From assembly GCF_000006445.2 (NCBI RefSeq), contig NC_006045.2:1523443-1587442 (forward strand): a stretch of DNA of 64,000 bases, given 5' to 3'. This DNA comes from Debaryomyces hansenii CBS767. Taxonomy: Eukaryota > Ascomycota > Pichiomycetes > Serinales > Debaryomycetaceae. This document shows positions 10,831-22,000 of this stretch, piece after piece (position 1 is the stretch's first letter; the number at the start of each line of letters is the position of its first letter). The notes under the pieces were generated by a model. That model saw only the letters and a program-made list of their open reading frames with translations, did no database searches and was not told the origin of the DNA. A program made the position numbers and the translations under genes.

Positions 10831-11355
10831 ATGTCACTCTTCAGAAGCTTACAAAACTCTCCTGCTACAATCAGTATATTTCATAATAATAAAGTATCAC
10901 TTTCCAATGAATTGTACCTGGTTTTGGATAAAGCGTACTATAAATTGAATGACGATAAGAACTATTTCCAGGTTGATCTCATGGCTAATAAAATGCCAAC
11001 ATATGACCAATTCCTTTTGATAACCAACAGCTGTTTGAAAGATAGAGCTAGTAAGCTGGCGTTGAGGAATTGCTATCCATTTATGTACGGTAAGAAATCT
11101 GGCGAGATCAACAATAAGATTACTGTTGAGTCGCCAATCCGTCCGAATAACGGCGATCCAAATGGATTAAACGTATTTAGCGAAGGTGAATATGCCATGA
11201 TTTACGAATCGTTCAACAAATTGATTGAAACAAAGGAACCAGACGTTAATCCGTCTGACATATTCCAAGCACCATTGATTGTAGACTGGGACCAATGCTT
11301 AATTGCAGCAGATAAAGAAGGATTATCTAGCATTTTGAGTAAGTACGGGGGTTAA
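10831..11355 (+). CDS. FMP46-like thioredoxin-fold mitochondrial protein (DUF1687)
   Basis: A 174-aa protein beginning MSLFRSLQNSPATISIFHNN, which resembles the fungal DUF1687/Fmp46 family of putative redox proteins with a thioredoxin-like fold. After the first beta strand there is no CxxC motif, as is usual in this family. The middle holds YDQFLLI and the C-terminal part ends in a FQAPLIVDWDQ strand. The N-terminus is weakly basic and could serve as a mitochondrial presequence. Function is unknown. It is divergent from DUG3 with about 210 bp between them. Family assignment is from memory of the pattern and is moderately sure. Confidence 0.65.
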   Translation: MSLFRSLQNSPATISIFHNNKVSLSNELYLVLDKAYYKLNDDKNYFQVDLMANKMPTYDQFLLITNSCLKDRASKLALRNCYPFMYGKKSGEINNKITVESPIRPNNGDPNGLNVFSEGEYAMIYESFNKLIETKEPDVNPSDIFQAPLIVDWDQCLIAADKEGLSSILSKYGG

Positions 11356-11561
11356 TAGCGCTAGTAATAGCCGCAAAGACTAACCTTTATGTCAATCTTG
11401 TATATATATATATATTATATGTTTAATCTTATAAAGCGGCGTTTGAATGATTTTGAAATGTGAACGCTATTTTAGACATAATTGTAAATTCTCGCTTGTC
11501 TTTGATTGCGATCGGCTTTTCAACCACAATTTTTCAGTATTCATCCATTGGCTTTAATAAG

Positions 11562-12242
11562 ATGCCTAATTCCGTGTTTGTGGACAAATACCTAGCACTT
11601 TACAATGTGATCTCGGCTTCGCTCTGGTGTGTCATTTTATTTCAGACTTTACGTGATGCGATTATTTTTTTGAATTATGATTCTGATATTACGTCTGCCG
11701 CAGAATGTGTTTACATTTCACACAGCTATATTGATTACCCTCATAAGACTCTTGTCTTGGTTCAAGCTTTCAATGCTGTTGTCGAGATTTCCAACACATT
11801 ATTGGGGATTGTCAAATCTTCTATTCCGACTGTATTATTACAGTTTTTAGCCAGGTTATTGATCACTGTTGGCATAAGCTACTATATTCCCGGTTCTAAA
11901 GGAAATTTTCATTTTTTGAGCTATACATCTTTATCGTTAGCGTGGTCAGTAACAGAAGTTATCAGATATAGTTTTTTTTCGGCCAAATTAGTCAAGAACG
12001 ACATTCCTTATAGCCTACTTTGGCTACGTTATTCTACGTTTTTCGTATTGTACCCAGCTGGCTTATTCAGTGAACTGTATGTGGTTTATTTGAGTTTGGA
12101 CTCTGTACGTGGGTCCGGCTATTATTGGTTTCTAATTTTTGCTCTCACTATGTACATTCCAGGATTTGTCGTATTATATGGATATATGATTAAACAAAGA
12201 AAGAAAGTCTTGAATGTCAAAAATGCTAAAAAGTTACAATGA
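11562..12242 (+). CDS. very-long-chain 3-hydroxyacyl-CoA dehydratase, PHS1 paralogue A
   Basis: ER membrane enzyme of fatty-acid elongation that dehydrates 3-hydroxyacyl-CoA. The first in-frame ATG (11562) gives 226 aa; the frame is open 34 codons further upstream but has no ATG. There are about six hydrophobic segments. The catalytic stretch RYSTFFVLYPAGLFSE keeps the Arg, Tyr, Gly, Ser and Glu positions known for Phs1 (Tyr149 and Glu156 in S. cerevisiae). An insertion of about 20 residues follows the first membrane segment compared with the neighbouring copy. The C-terminus KKLQ is a dilysine ER-retrieval signal. It lies in tandem, 192 bp upstream of a second PHS1-type gene. Confidence 0.85.
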   Translation: MPNSVFVDKYLALYNVISASLWCVILFQTLRDAIIFLNYDSDITSAAECVYISHSYIDYPHKTLVLVQAFNAVVEISNTLLGIVKSSIPTVLLQFLARLLITVGISYYIPGSKGNFHFLSYTSLSLAWSVTEVIRYSFFSAKLVKNDIPYSLLWLRYSTFFVLYPAGLFSELYVVYLSLDSVRGSGYYWFLIFALTMYIPGFVVLYGYMIKQRKKVLNVKNAKKLQ

Positions 12243-12434
12243 ATTATCTATTATATACTTATTAATTGACTCTAATGACAATCTCATTTAATTAAATAGT
12301 AGCATTAGAATTATCTTATAGAAACATGATTTTGGGTTATAATCGGATAAAATCCTGTGGTATAAAACCGAGCGAATTTTCAGAATTTTGATTCTATTCT
12401 TTAATTAGTATTCAGTCAAAAGTTAAAACTTAAG

Positions 12435-13094
12435 ATGTCATCTACCAAGCCTGAAGGCTTCAGCACTCCCCAAAAATGGTTAATTACATACAATTCTATT
12501 TCTGCTTCATTGTGGTCAATTGTATTTTTTAATACGGTTTTCTTGAGTTTGTCTTTGGGTCAACCTTACTTTTTTGATATGACAAACAAAATTACCACAA
12601 TCATCCAATGTTTTGCTGTTGTGGAAATTTATAACTCGGCTACAGGAAATGTTAAGTCTCCATTGTTTACTACAGTAACCCAGGTGTTTTCGAGACTATT
12701 GATCGTCTTAGGGATTTGTCAATTGTTGCCTGAATCGCCTGCAAACGTTCATTGGTGTTTTATTACGTTATGTTTATCATGGTCAATTACTGAAATAATT
12801 AGATACTCTTATTATGCGTCTAATTTGCGTTCTCCTGATAAAGTACCATATTATTTGACGTGGGCTCGTTATTCATTATTTTATGTATTATATCCAACCG
12901 GTGTTATGTCTGAGATGTTTATGGTTTATTTGTCTCTTGATGAAGCTCAAAATGTTGTCGGTTATTTGTACTCGTGGTTTTTGAAAGCTATGCTAGTTAC
13001 CTATTTGCCTGGTCTTTACATGTTATACACATACATGATCAAGCAAAGAAAGAAGGTTTTGGGAAAGCCAAAATCTTTGAAGAAAACTGAATAG
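12435..13094 (+). CDS. PHS1: very-long-chain 3-hydroxyacyl-CoA dehydratase PHS1 (paralogue B)
   Basis: Second member of the tandem pair, 219 aa, matching the length of S. cerevisiae Phs1 (217 aa). It begins with a short hydrophilic segment, then QKWLITYNSISASLWSIVFF. The active-site block RYSLFYVLYPTGVMSE keeps Arg, Tyr and Glu in the family spacing, and LSWSITEIIRYSYY is the preceding conserved helix. The C-terminus KKTE is a dilysine ER-retrieval signal. It is more typical in length than the upstream copy, so I take it as the orthologue. It is probably essential if it is the main enzyme. Confidence 0.9.
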   Translation: MSSTKPEGFSTPQKWLITYNSISASLWSIVFFNTVFLSLSLGQPYFFDMTNKITTIIQCFAVVEIYNSATGNVKSPLFTTVTQVFSRLLIVLGICQLLPESPANVHWCFITLCLSWSITEIIRYSYYASNLRSPDKVPYYLTWARYSLFYVLYPTGVMSEMFMVYLSLDEAQNVVGYLYSWFLKAMLVTYLPGLYMLYTYMIKQRKKVLGKPKSLKKTE

Positions 13095-13134
13095 ACGTTG
13101 AGTATTTATTATTATATATCTATAACGAATATGT

Positions 13135-15912
13135 TTATCTTGTTGCCGCCAGCAGATTGATTTCGTCAATCCGTCCAATTAATTTTTCGGTATAATCAAC
13201 AATCGTATCGCTTTCTAAAAATTCATGCACTTTAGGTTGCGCTGTAGAAGAATATCCCAAAATTGAACTTAAAGAAAACTTGTTCTTATTCTTCGTTTTT
13301 AATGCTGTATTTAATTTGTTTTGTTCAAAAACTACCCTTATTTTACTCCGAATGAAGACCAGGTCGTATTTCGTACATAACTTTGTCAAAATTTTTGTTA
13401 CTAGATAATTCGAAACATACTGATACCATCTTACATTCCAACTTATTAACTTCATTAGATTGAGCAATATGAAATCTAATGTCAAATAGTCTTCTTCTAA
13501 TGATCTAATAAATTCATCGTGTACTTCTTCTGATAGATTCAAAATCAACTTATGTGCATGCAACTTTAGCTCGTAATCATCATGCAATGCACTAATGTTA
13601 GAATCCAGAACTTCACTTAATATAAACTCGTCATATATCTCGAGTAGCTGCACAGTGCCAAAATAATCAAATCCTCCCAGAGCAGCTGTTCCCATAACAC
13701 TTGTCATTAATGAACTTATAGACTCATTCAAATTGTATTTTACTGACCAGCCTAATAAACCTAACATTTCCCATTCAATAGCACTATGATGTTGCTCCTT
13801 GTCATGAGCAGTGATAAGCATTAAACTTTTTAAATCCTCATAAATGATCAAGAATAATTGATCTAACCAACCCTCACATACAACTTGAGTGTTCTCTTTG
13901 ACGTTATTGTTAACGACGTATTCTGGTCTAGAGTTGTCAGATATCACATTCAGGCTTTTAAAAACTCTTTCTTTTATCCTGATAAGATCGTCCCAACCAA
14001 CTAGAGCGATTAGAAATGACAATAGATCATAGCATCTACCCCAAGTAGATTTCCTATCAAAGTCCAAGATTGATGATGATGATGTACCAGCTGATTGTGC
14101 CGAGAGAATTATTTTCGCAGAGGATGGACCACATAGTCTGATAAGGTTTGGATCAACAGACGACAATTCACGAGCTGAACTATTCATAAGGGGCGATTGG
14201 TAAAACTGATTTCCATTTATAGGACGACGAAGGTGTGAATTGAATAAAAACAAATCGTTCCAAATCATTTGAATCGAACCTTCATCTACCAATGCATCAT
14301 CTGGTACAGATTTCTTCAATAGAGAGACATATCTCGGATAATTAGAAGCATGCGATCTAGGCCTTGGGAAGTATGATTCAAACGTTTTCTCGGATATTAC
14401 CTCTTCATTATAGTTAAGTCTGTTAATAAATGTTTCTATATATATATCCTTAACGCCTGCAACGCTGTCAGTATCCATATTTTTTAATTTCTGAGATAAA
14501 ATTATGGGAATAGAATTCATCACTAGTAGAGCATTTGCATAATCTTTTACAAGAATATAGCATAATGCCAAATTATACCAAGTCTCAAAATCAAGTGGAA
14601 GTATTTCGATACAAATTTTCGCTATTTTCAAAGCAGTTTCATAATCCTTTTTCGATATTAGAAATTTAACTTGTTCTATTAGGACCAATGCCAGTTGAGT
14701 ATTGTGAATGCTGATAGAATTAAGATGTTTATGTATCAACCTAATGTAATCTGTTTCCTTGTTCGAGCCACTTCGAACTTTAAGTATTTTCAAAATAACA
14801 ATATCCCATTCTCCAACTTCCCCCATGCTAATATAGTATCTACGTCTTATTTCATCTATTGTAATATCACTCACTTCACCGCTGGTATCTAAATTGCAAA
14901 TCCTTAGTAAGGAATCAACGATAGAATTTTTATATTGATTGGTCTTCTTATTAGACTCCCCACTATTACCTGTCCCTGTAATACTTCCAATAGCAGGATC
15001 TGTTTCAGTCATGTTACCTTTGTTCAAAAATTTAACTAATAGTTTTGCAGATTTAATTATGACTTGTTTTGAACTAGTTAAGTTCGCGTAGCTAACCAAA
15101 CCAGTGATTTGCTTATCAGGATTATCAAGGTGATTGAATAATCGTATTATCTGAGAAACGGTCAACTCCTCCCAAAAAGTAGAAGATAAATTTTTTATCG
15201 TTTGCATACTGAATGAATATACTTTTCTATTTCTTGAATCTAAACTGTTCGGAATAATTTGGTAAGATTTTTCGATCTTAATTGATGCAGCCTTAGATGA
15301 CCCAAACGTACGGATTTTAAACTTTGAACGTAAGTCAGCTTTACTGAATATATTGTAGGTACAGTATGTTACAACGATTTCCTTCTTACTATTAGTGGAA
15401 AAATCATTGTTAGCATCTTTCTTCCAAGTATATTCTTCATCCTTTTTCTCTAACCCAATTATATCACAGATATAATCTTCAATAGTAATTTCGCTTCTGT
15501 CGAAATTAATACCATTAGCATAATAATAAAACCCCACATATCCATCTTCATCCTTTGAGTATGATTCATCGTTTGCTTTCCACTTCTTAGATATGAAATC
15601 ATTATTCAAAAATTGCGACGATCTAGATCCAAAATACTTACCCCAATGAATTAGATCTGGCGGTCCGTTACAAGTGTCCGAATTTATTGTCATCTGAGAA
15701 TTCGATCTCATTCCGAGAGATTGTCCATAATATGGTTCTCTTATACACGGCGTAATTAAAGGACTATTACCTTTGTAATCTGAATCGCTTGTAGGCGAGA
15801 TATACGAAGAGATGGAAGTCGACGAATTGTATGAGGACAAGAAGGGGGGCAAAGAAGATGTAGACAGTTTATTCTTTCTATGTCCTCTTTCGAAACCTTC
15901 GTTTGTTGCCAT
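13135..15912 (-). CDS. exomer ChAPs-family protein (Chs6/Bud7/Bch1/Bch2 type)
   Basis: A 925-aa member of the Chs5-Arf1-binding protein family. With Chs5 these form exomer at the trans-Golgi and select cargo such as chitin synthase Chs3 for the plasma membrane. After a Ser-rich N-terminus comes the typical GPPDLIHWGKYFGSRSSQFL block (about residues 83-102) and a helical TPR-like body, visible around YETALKIAKICIEILPLDFETWYNLALCYI. The length suits the family (746-765 aa in S. cerevisiae) with an extended N-terminus. Which S. cerevisiae paralogue it equals cannot be told. It ends about 40 bp from the PHS1 stop, in convergent orientation. Confidence 0.85.
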   Translation of the reverse strand: MATNEGFERGHRKNKLSTSSLPPFLSSYNSSTSISSYISPTSDSDYKGNSPLITPCIREPYYGQSLGMRSNSQMTINSDTCNGPPDLIHWGKYFGSRSSQFLNNDFISKKWKANDESYSKDEDGYVGFYYYANGINFDRSEITIEDYICDIIGLEKKDEEYTWKKDANNDFSTNSKKEIVVTYCTYNIFSKADLRSKFKIRTFGSSKAASIKIEKSYQIIPNSLDSRNRKVYSFSMQTIKNLSSTFWEELTVSQIIRLFNHLDNPDKQITGLVSYANLTSSKQVIIKSAKLLVKFLNKGNMTETDPAIGSITGTGNSGESNKKTNQYKNSIVDSLLRICNLDTSGEVSDITIDEIRRRYYISMGEVGEWDIVILKILKVRSGSNKETDYIRLIHKHLNSISIHNTQLALVLIEQVKFLISKKDYETALKIAKICIEILPLDFETWYNLALCYILVKDYANALLVMNSIPIILSQKLKNMDTDSVAGVKDIYIETFINRLNYNEEVISEKTFESYFPRPRSHASNYPRYVSLLKKSVPDDALVDEGSIQMIWNDLFLFNSHLRRPINGNQFYQSPLMNSSARELSSVDPNLIRLCGPSSAKIILSAQSAGTSSSSILDFDRKSTWGRCYDLLSFLIALVGWDDLIRIKERVFKSLNVISDNSRPEYVVNNNVKENTQVVCEGWLDQLFLIIYEDLKSLMLITAHDKEQHHSAIEWEMLGLLGWSVKYNLNESISSLMTSVMGTAALGGFDYFGTVQLLEIYDEFILSEVLDSNISALHDDYELKLHAHKLILNLSEEVHDEFIRSLEEDYLTLDFILLNLMKLISWNVRWYQYVSNYLVTKILTKLCTKYDLVFIRSKIRVVFEQNKLNTALKTKNKNKFSLSSILGYSSTAQPKVHEFLESDTIVDYTEKLIGRIDEINLLAATR

Positions 15913-16067
15913 CGTGTCGCCTTTATTTACTTCTGTTCTTACACTATATGTATTAGTCTTCTGTCTAATCCGTCTATCATTTTATTCTCGAGTATACTAT
16001 TATATTATATACAGGTTAATTGTTTACAGTTAAGTATATACCAAAATGTCTTTCAACTAAATAATAT

Positions 16068-19000
16068 CTAAAGACCTTCCTGGAGCATCTTGTATTGTTC
16101 GAATTGTTCTATCAAATTCTTAAGATCATCCATGACATTAGATATGGGTTGAATTTGAGTAAAGTCAATATAACCTCCTTTGTCACCCAAGAGGCTCATT
16201 TGCTGTCTTAAATGCAATGTTGCTGCGCAATTTTCGATTCTAGTAACTATATGGTTCAAAAGCCCCATTAGATCACTTTCTTTAAATGAGGAATTAATCT
16301 TTTCAGAAATAAGATCAGACGAATTCATTTGGAATCCTTCATTAACGTGAACACCGCCATTGATGCACGAACAAATATTCTCTAATCTCAAAGATACCGT
16401 TCTTAAACCATAAATGCTATAAACCGGCAAGGTTCCAACAATTCTAGTGCTCGATTGTGAATCTTCAATGTGGAATAATCTCTTCTGGAATATCTCAAAT
16501 CTTACCTCTAATTTTTTTGGGTAGACTAATGTAATCAATTCGGGAGTTTCTAAACCCTTTAACTTCTTTTCACCTAATTCAAAAAATGACCATTTGATTT
16601 CTTCAATGGAACGTATTTCTCTTTCGATTATTTCACCGCCACGAACGTTCCCTTGATAAGCATCATATAGCGTTGTCGCACCACTGGTAACGTCCTCGTG
16701 AATTTTATACAATGCCCTGATTTCAGCCAAAAAGTCTGAACTAACTGCAATTTGACCACCATCAGCGATAGCCATGATACGAGACGCACGATTAACCATA
16801 GGGCCGAAGTAGTCCATTCTTCGAGTAACATAATCAAGTTCACATACTGGTGAACCCCAATGAATACCCATACGTACAGATAATCCTCTGAAAATTACTT
16901 CACCCTTACTATCAGTAACTTCGCAACAATGATCGGTTTCCAATATTTCTGCAGGCCAATCTTGCTTTAATAACTGCTGTTGAACATTAAAACACCATAA
17001 TAGTGCTGCTGTAGGCGATGGAAACGAAACCATAAACGCATCCCCTTCTGTTTTAACTTCATAACCCCCAACGATCCTTAGTTGACGACGCATAATAGCA
17101 TTGTGAATTTTAATAGCAGATCTCATTGCAACAGGATATGAATCCCACAATAAAGTAGAATTTTTGATATCAGTGAATGCCAACGCTAATATACCTTCTG
17201 GTGGTTCTATTTCTTCTTCCAATCTTCTTAGCGTAGAGTCGCCCACTAAAAGTTGGGATCTATCCCTTCTTTTCTTTGCAAAGACATCATTTTCCTGTCC
17301 CAAATTATTATAAAAGGCTTTAGTTCCAAACTTCATTTTGTTGGATTTTTTCTCGCCTAAAGTAATAACAATTACGGCTATCTTATCAGTCGCACCATAA
17401 CAGATAGCATAATCTCTTAATTTTTGAGCAGCAATCATAGGATCATTCTTCTCTTGTCTTAGAATATCAACTGCTATCTCAAACGTAATATAATTCCACA
17501 AGACCTTGGTAGCCATAATAATCATGTCATCCGCAGAAGTTAATTCAATTTCACTTATATCCGGTCCTGAATGTGTATGAGGTAAATAATTGAAGAACCC
17601 AACACCACGAGAAACTGCTAAATCACCATCTAATGCACCATCGCCGGAAACATAACCACCCGAGGCTCTAATTCTTTCGAATTCTGTTCTATTAGTAGGA
17701 TCATGCTTGTTAGTTAATAAAATGTGATCGCCATTACTCATGGATAATAATGTCTCAACATCACCAATATTAGCAGTATAAAGCTTTTTTTCTTTGATAT
17801 AAACAATAGACATGGCACAACCTGCTGCTGCATCATCACGGAGGTTTAAATCTGCAAATTCTGGACTAATCTGAGAACTAGGATTAAAGCAATTGTATTT
17901 TTTAGCAGATAATATACCGTTAATTTCTTTGTTCAAAGAAAGGAAAGTTCTTCGAATGGCATCTTGAATCCCCTCCTCATTTTTTAATTTGTTTAATTCA
18001 TTAGTGAAGTTCGGAACGAAAAGAGACTTTACCAATGCTGATATCCGATGGGTGTGATTTGGTGATCCTGACTTTCCATCAATTGAGCATATTAAGACCT
18101 CATTTTCATTACCTCTAAATTTCTGTATGAAAATATCTCTGCTGGAAACATGGTCTCGCATACCCATTGTATCAGAAACCCCATAACCAATATTATCTAA
18201 TTCCGATGCGGTAGTTCTTATGCGCATGTCTATCGTATGATCCGGAACTGATGTTGTTGTCAAAGTGACATCTATTAGACCAAGTACCTTCAAATTTTTC
18301 AAAACTAGTAAACTATCAAAATCTTCGCCTGTATCGGGGTTCTTCATGTGACTCTGTTTAATTTCAAATCTTTTGTTACCAGAAAAATTCAAGTATTTTA
18401 AATTTTTATTCCAATGCCAATTCCAATCATATGGCCAATTTGAAATATTATATTTTAATTGATTCGAGCCAACATCTAAATGCTGCAAATTAACTAATTT
18501 GCTCAATTCTGCAGGAAGAGAAACAAATTTGTTATTATTCAAATATAATAACTTCAAAGATTTAATATTGTCTAAGTCATCAGTAGGTAAACTAGTTAAT
18601 TCATTTCCGGATAAATATAATTCAACCAACTTGGTCATTCTTCTAGCTGCACCTTCTGGAATTTCTAATAGATCATTATACGACAAATTTAAGGTCTTTA
18701 ATTCAACTAAAAATGAAATTGAATCGAAACAATCATCATCTAATCTGTTATCAGCTAAAACTAAAACTAATAAGCTGTCTGCCAAAGAACCTGAAGAATT
18801 ATTAAAATTTACTGATGATGTACTGCTTTCTTCATAAGGACCCCCTTCACTACTAACTTCTGCAATGGCATCAGTAGGTTCTATCGGGGTATTTGTACTG
18901 TCGCTTTCAATTACCGACTGAAATGAAGGCCGTCTCGAGTCCGATTCCAGGCTAAGGCCGCTTATAGGGCTTTGCCTAAAATTAGCCGTGGAAGAAATCC

Positions 19001-22000
19001 TTTTAGCCACAGACAATGGTGGCTGCGGTAAAGTGCTAAGCATATTAGACGACACATTTAAATAAGTTAAAGATTTAAGATCCCAAATGCCATTAGGCAA
19101 CAACTGCAAGTTATTTGAGTGCAAATCCAAATATTGTAAGGATACTAATTTATCAATTGACGGTGGTAACACTTGTAAGTTATTACCGTAAGCCGATAAA
19201 TACGCGAGTTTGGTTAAATTCCCAATCTCATTAGGTAAATTAATTAAATGGTTCTTATCCAAGACCAACTTTTCAATGCTCGAAATTTTATGCATAAATT
19301 CGGGAGGAATAGCAGTAATTTTAGCCTTCGATAAATCTAATACTGCTAAGTTCGGTAATAAAGTATCAAACGTTAGATCTGTAATGGGGTTTCTATCAAA
19401 ATGAAGCAATCTCAAGCTTTCCATTTCATCATTAAATGTGGAAATGTTGTTCTTTGAAGCATAGACAACTTCTAAGTTAGGTAAAGAACCTAGCACATCA
19501 ACATTTGTAAGCTTGTTATACCTTAAATCAAACCGTTTCAACGAGATTAACTTTGTGATATACAATGGCAATGTCTTACTCAATTTATTTGTAGACACAT
19601 TTAACTTAATCAACTGAGTTAATTTTCCAATTGACTCTGGCAAATAAGATAAATCATTATAAGACAAGTCTAAATCTGCCAAATTATATAATTCACTAAT
19701 TGCTTCGGGATAAGCTTCAAGATAATTTGATGACAAGTTCAAAGATACTAAATTCTGCAATTTTCCAAAAGATTTAGGTAACGTGGATAATTGATTCGAA
19801 TTTAACTTCAAATGTGTTAAATTTCGCAAATGGCCTATTTTTGACGGTAAGTCGTCTAAAAAGTTCTTTTCCATGTTAAGATGCGTTAGTTGCTTAGCCT
19901 CTAAGAAATTTATAGGAAACTTTGAACACCCATTCCTAGAAAATATTATACTAGTCAAGTTAGTACAAGACTGAATAAAATCTAATGGAATATAAATAGA
20001 TGGATTGTCTGATACATTCAATTTTTCAATTTCATAAGTATGCTGATGGAAAATGATAGGGATGTTTTTCAAATCTGAGTTAGAAATATTTACATCAACA
20101 TAATCTTTAGAAAGCATGATTTCCTCTTCGTGAGTCAAATTCCTCAAATAAATGTTTTCCACCACAAATTTACAAATATAGGACAAGTCTTCTCTTCCAA
20201 TAATCCTTAAATTATCGTTGTCAGAATATCCACTTAACATTAATAAGCCCATCTGAATCTTCAATGGTCTTTCAAATGGCTCTAATACCTTCACACAATT
20301 ACCTATGTACACAGATATCTGGTAGTTTGTAGTTGATTCAAGAAAGAATTTCATTTGCACTATATTTAACAACTCTGCAGTTGTTGTTTCTAGCGGACAC
20401 AAAATTGTAGTAAATGTGTTATCTTCCTTGAAAACTCTGACTATGTGATTTGGTCCCTTTGTAAGACTTTTAGAATCCGATTGAGTAGGAACTACGTGCG
20501 AAATGTTACTTGAGCCATACAAAACAGGCAAGTTCGATCTTGAGTTTTTAGGTGTCTCCGCGCGTACATCTGATTTTTTATTCTGTTTTCTTGGAGAGAC
20601 TTGCTGTGCATTCTGTAGTTTATTAGTCGGCTTATCGTTTAACTGATTCATGGAATTACTTAAAGTCGAGGATGTATCCGCACTACTGATTCTATCATCC
20701 ATTTTATCTTCATTATCTGAGTCAGATAGTGATCTATTATCGCCCTTTGCCGAACCTAAGGGACCATTCAACTTAACATCCCAACTATCAGGAGCTCTCC
20801 AACCCCCTCCGGATCGGTTCACATTCTGTCTCGTATTCACATTACCTGAGGGAACTGATGAAGCGACACTTGATGATGATCTTTGCATTAGAAGGTTTAC
20901 ATTATCAGAAGTTTGTTGTAGCGGCACTTTACTATTGGTATCAGTAAGATTGAACGTAAAAGAACGTGCAGCATCGATATCACTTAAAGGATTCTTATTC
21001 TCGTGAGTCGAAGACTGGTTTGGACTTTTCACGATGCCTTGCATTTCGTTTATATCCATATCTAGATCGAAAGAGGTTGGCATCTTTTTATCACCTCCCT
21101 TGTTATTATATCTTATTTCTGCGCTTGACGTCGAATGAGCCCTAGGCTGTTGGTTGGTTTCCTCAGGTTCATCGTTGTGAGAATGGTGATGGTGATGATG
21201 ATCCAAAGATATCGAAGGAATTCTGAACTTATGTTTAGAAGAGTTCGAGCCAGCAGAGCTAACACTCTTTTTGTTGACCTGCGTCTGGCCTCCATTATTG
21301 CCAGACGAGTTCCGACGCTGCTGATCCCTTTCTTCAGGCATTTCGGGCTCTACTTCAATAGAATGTTGCGGTGCCAGCTCACCCGATTGCTGAGAACCTT
21401 CAGAATCTTTTCTGGATGAATAAATCAATTTCCCTAACAATGAGCTGCCCTTCTTCCTGAACCGGGGCTTTATTGGATGCGCTAAAGGCGGAATATTTGC
21501 TAGTCCTTTGGGACGCTTATTTGCGTGAAACCCCTTATAGTTGTCTTTAATATGGCTCTGTTCCGAACTAACAGCCAACTCTGAGTTGTTATTGCTTTGT
21601 GTTGGTGGTGTAGAAAGAGATACTATAGACGATCTTGGGCTATACATCGCTTCATTATTAAATCCCACAGAACTATTTCGTACCGGCATTTTTTGTTGCT
21701 GTTGCACCTGATTCCCTTGCTCTTGGCTTCCTTGCGCTTGGTTTCCTTGCACTTGGCTATGATGTCCCTGCAGCACTATTCTATCGTCATGTTCGCTGAA
21801 TTTACTATTGAAAAAAATCTGTCCTTCGTTCCTATCATTCGAGCTCATGGATGATGACGACGAGGTAGGATATACCCCGTTTGATGACAGTTTCTTATCG
21901 AGCTTAGGTCTAGTATTGGCCCCATTTTCAGACCCAATAGCCGAGCTATTAGCGCCCGTTTGATTTGTCGTCGTATTCATTGCTGATCCTTCAAAATTAT

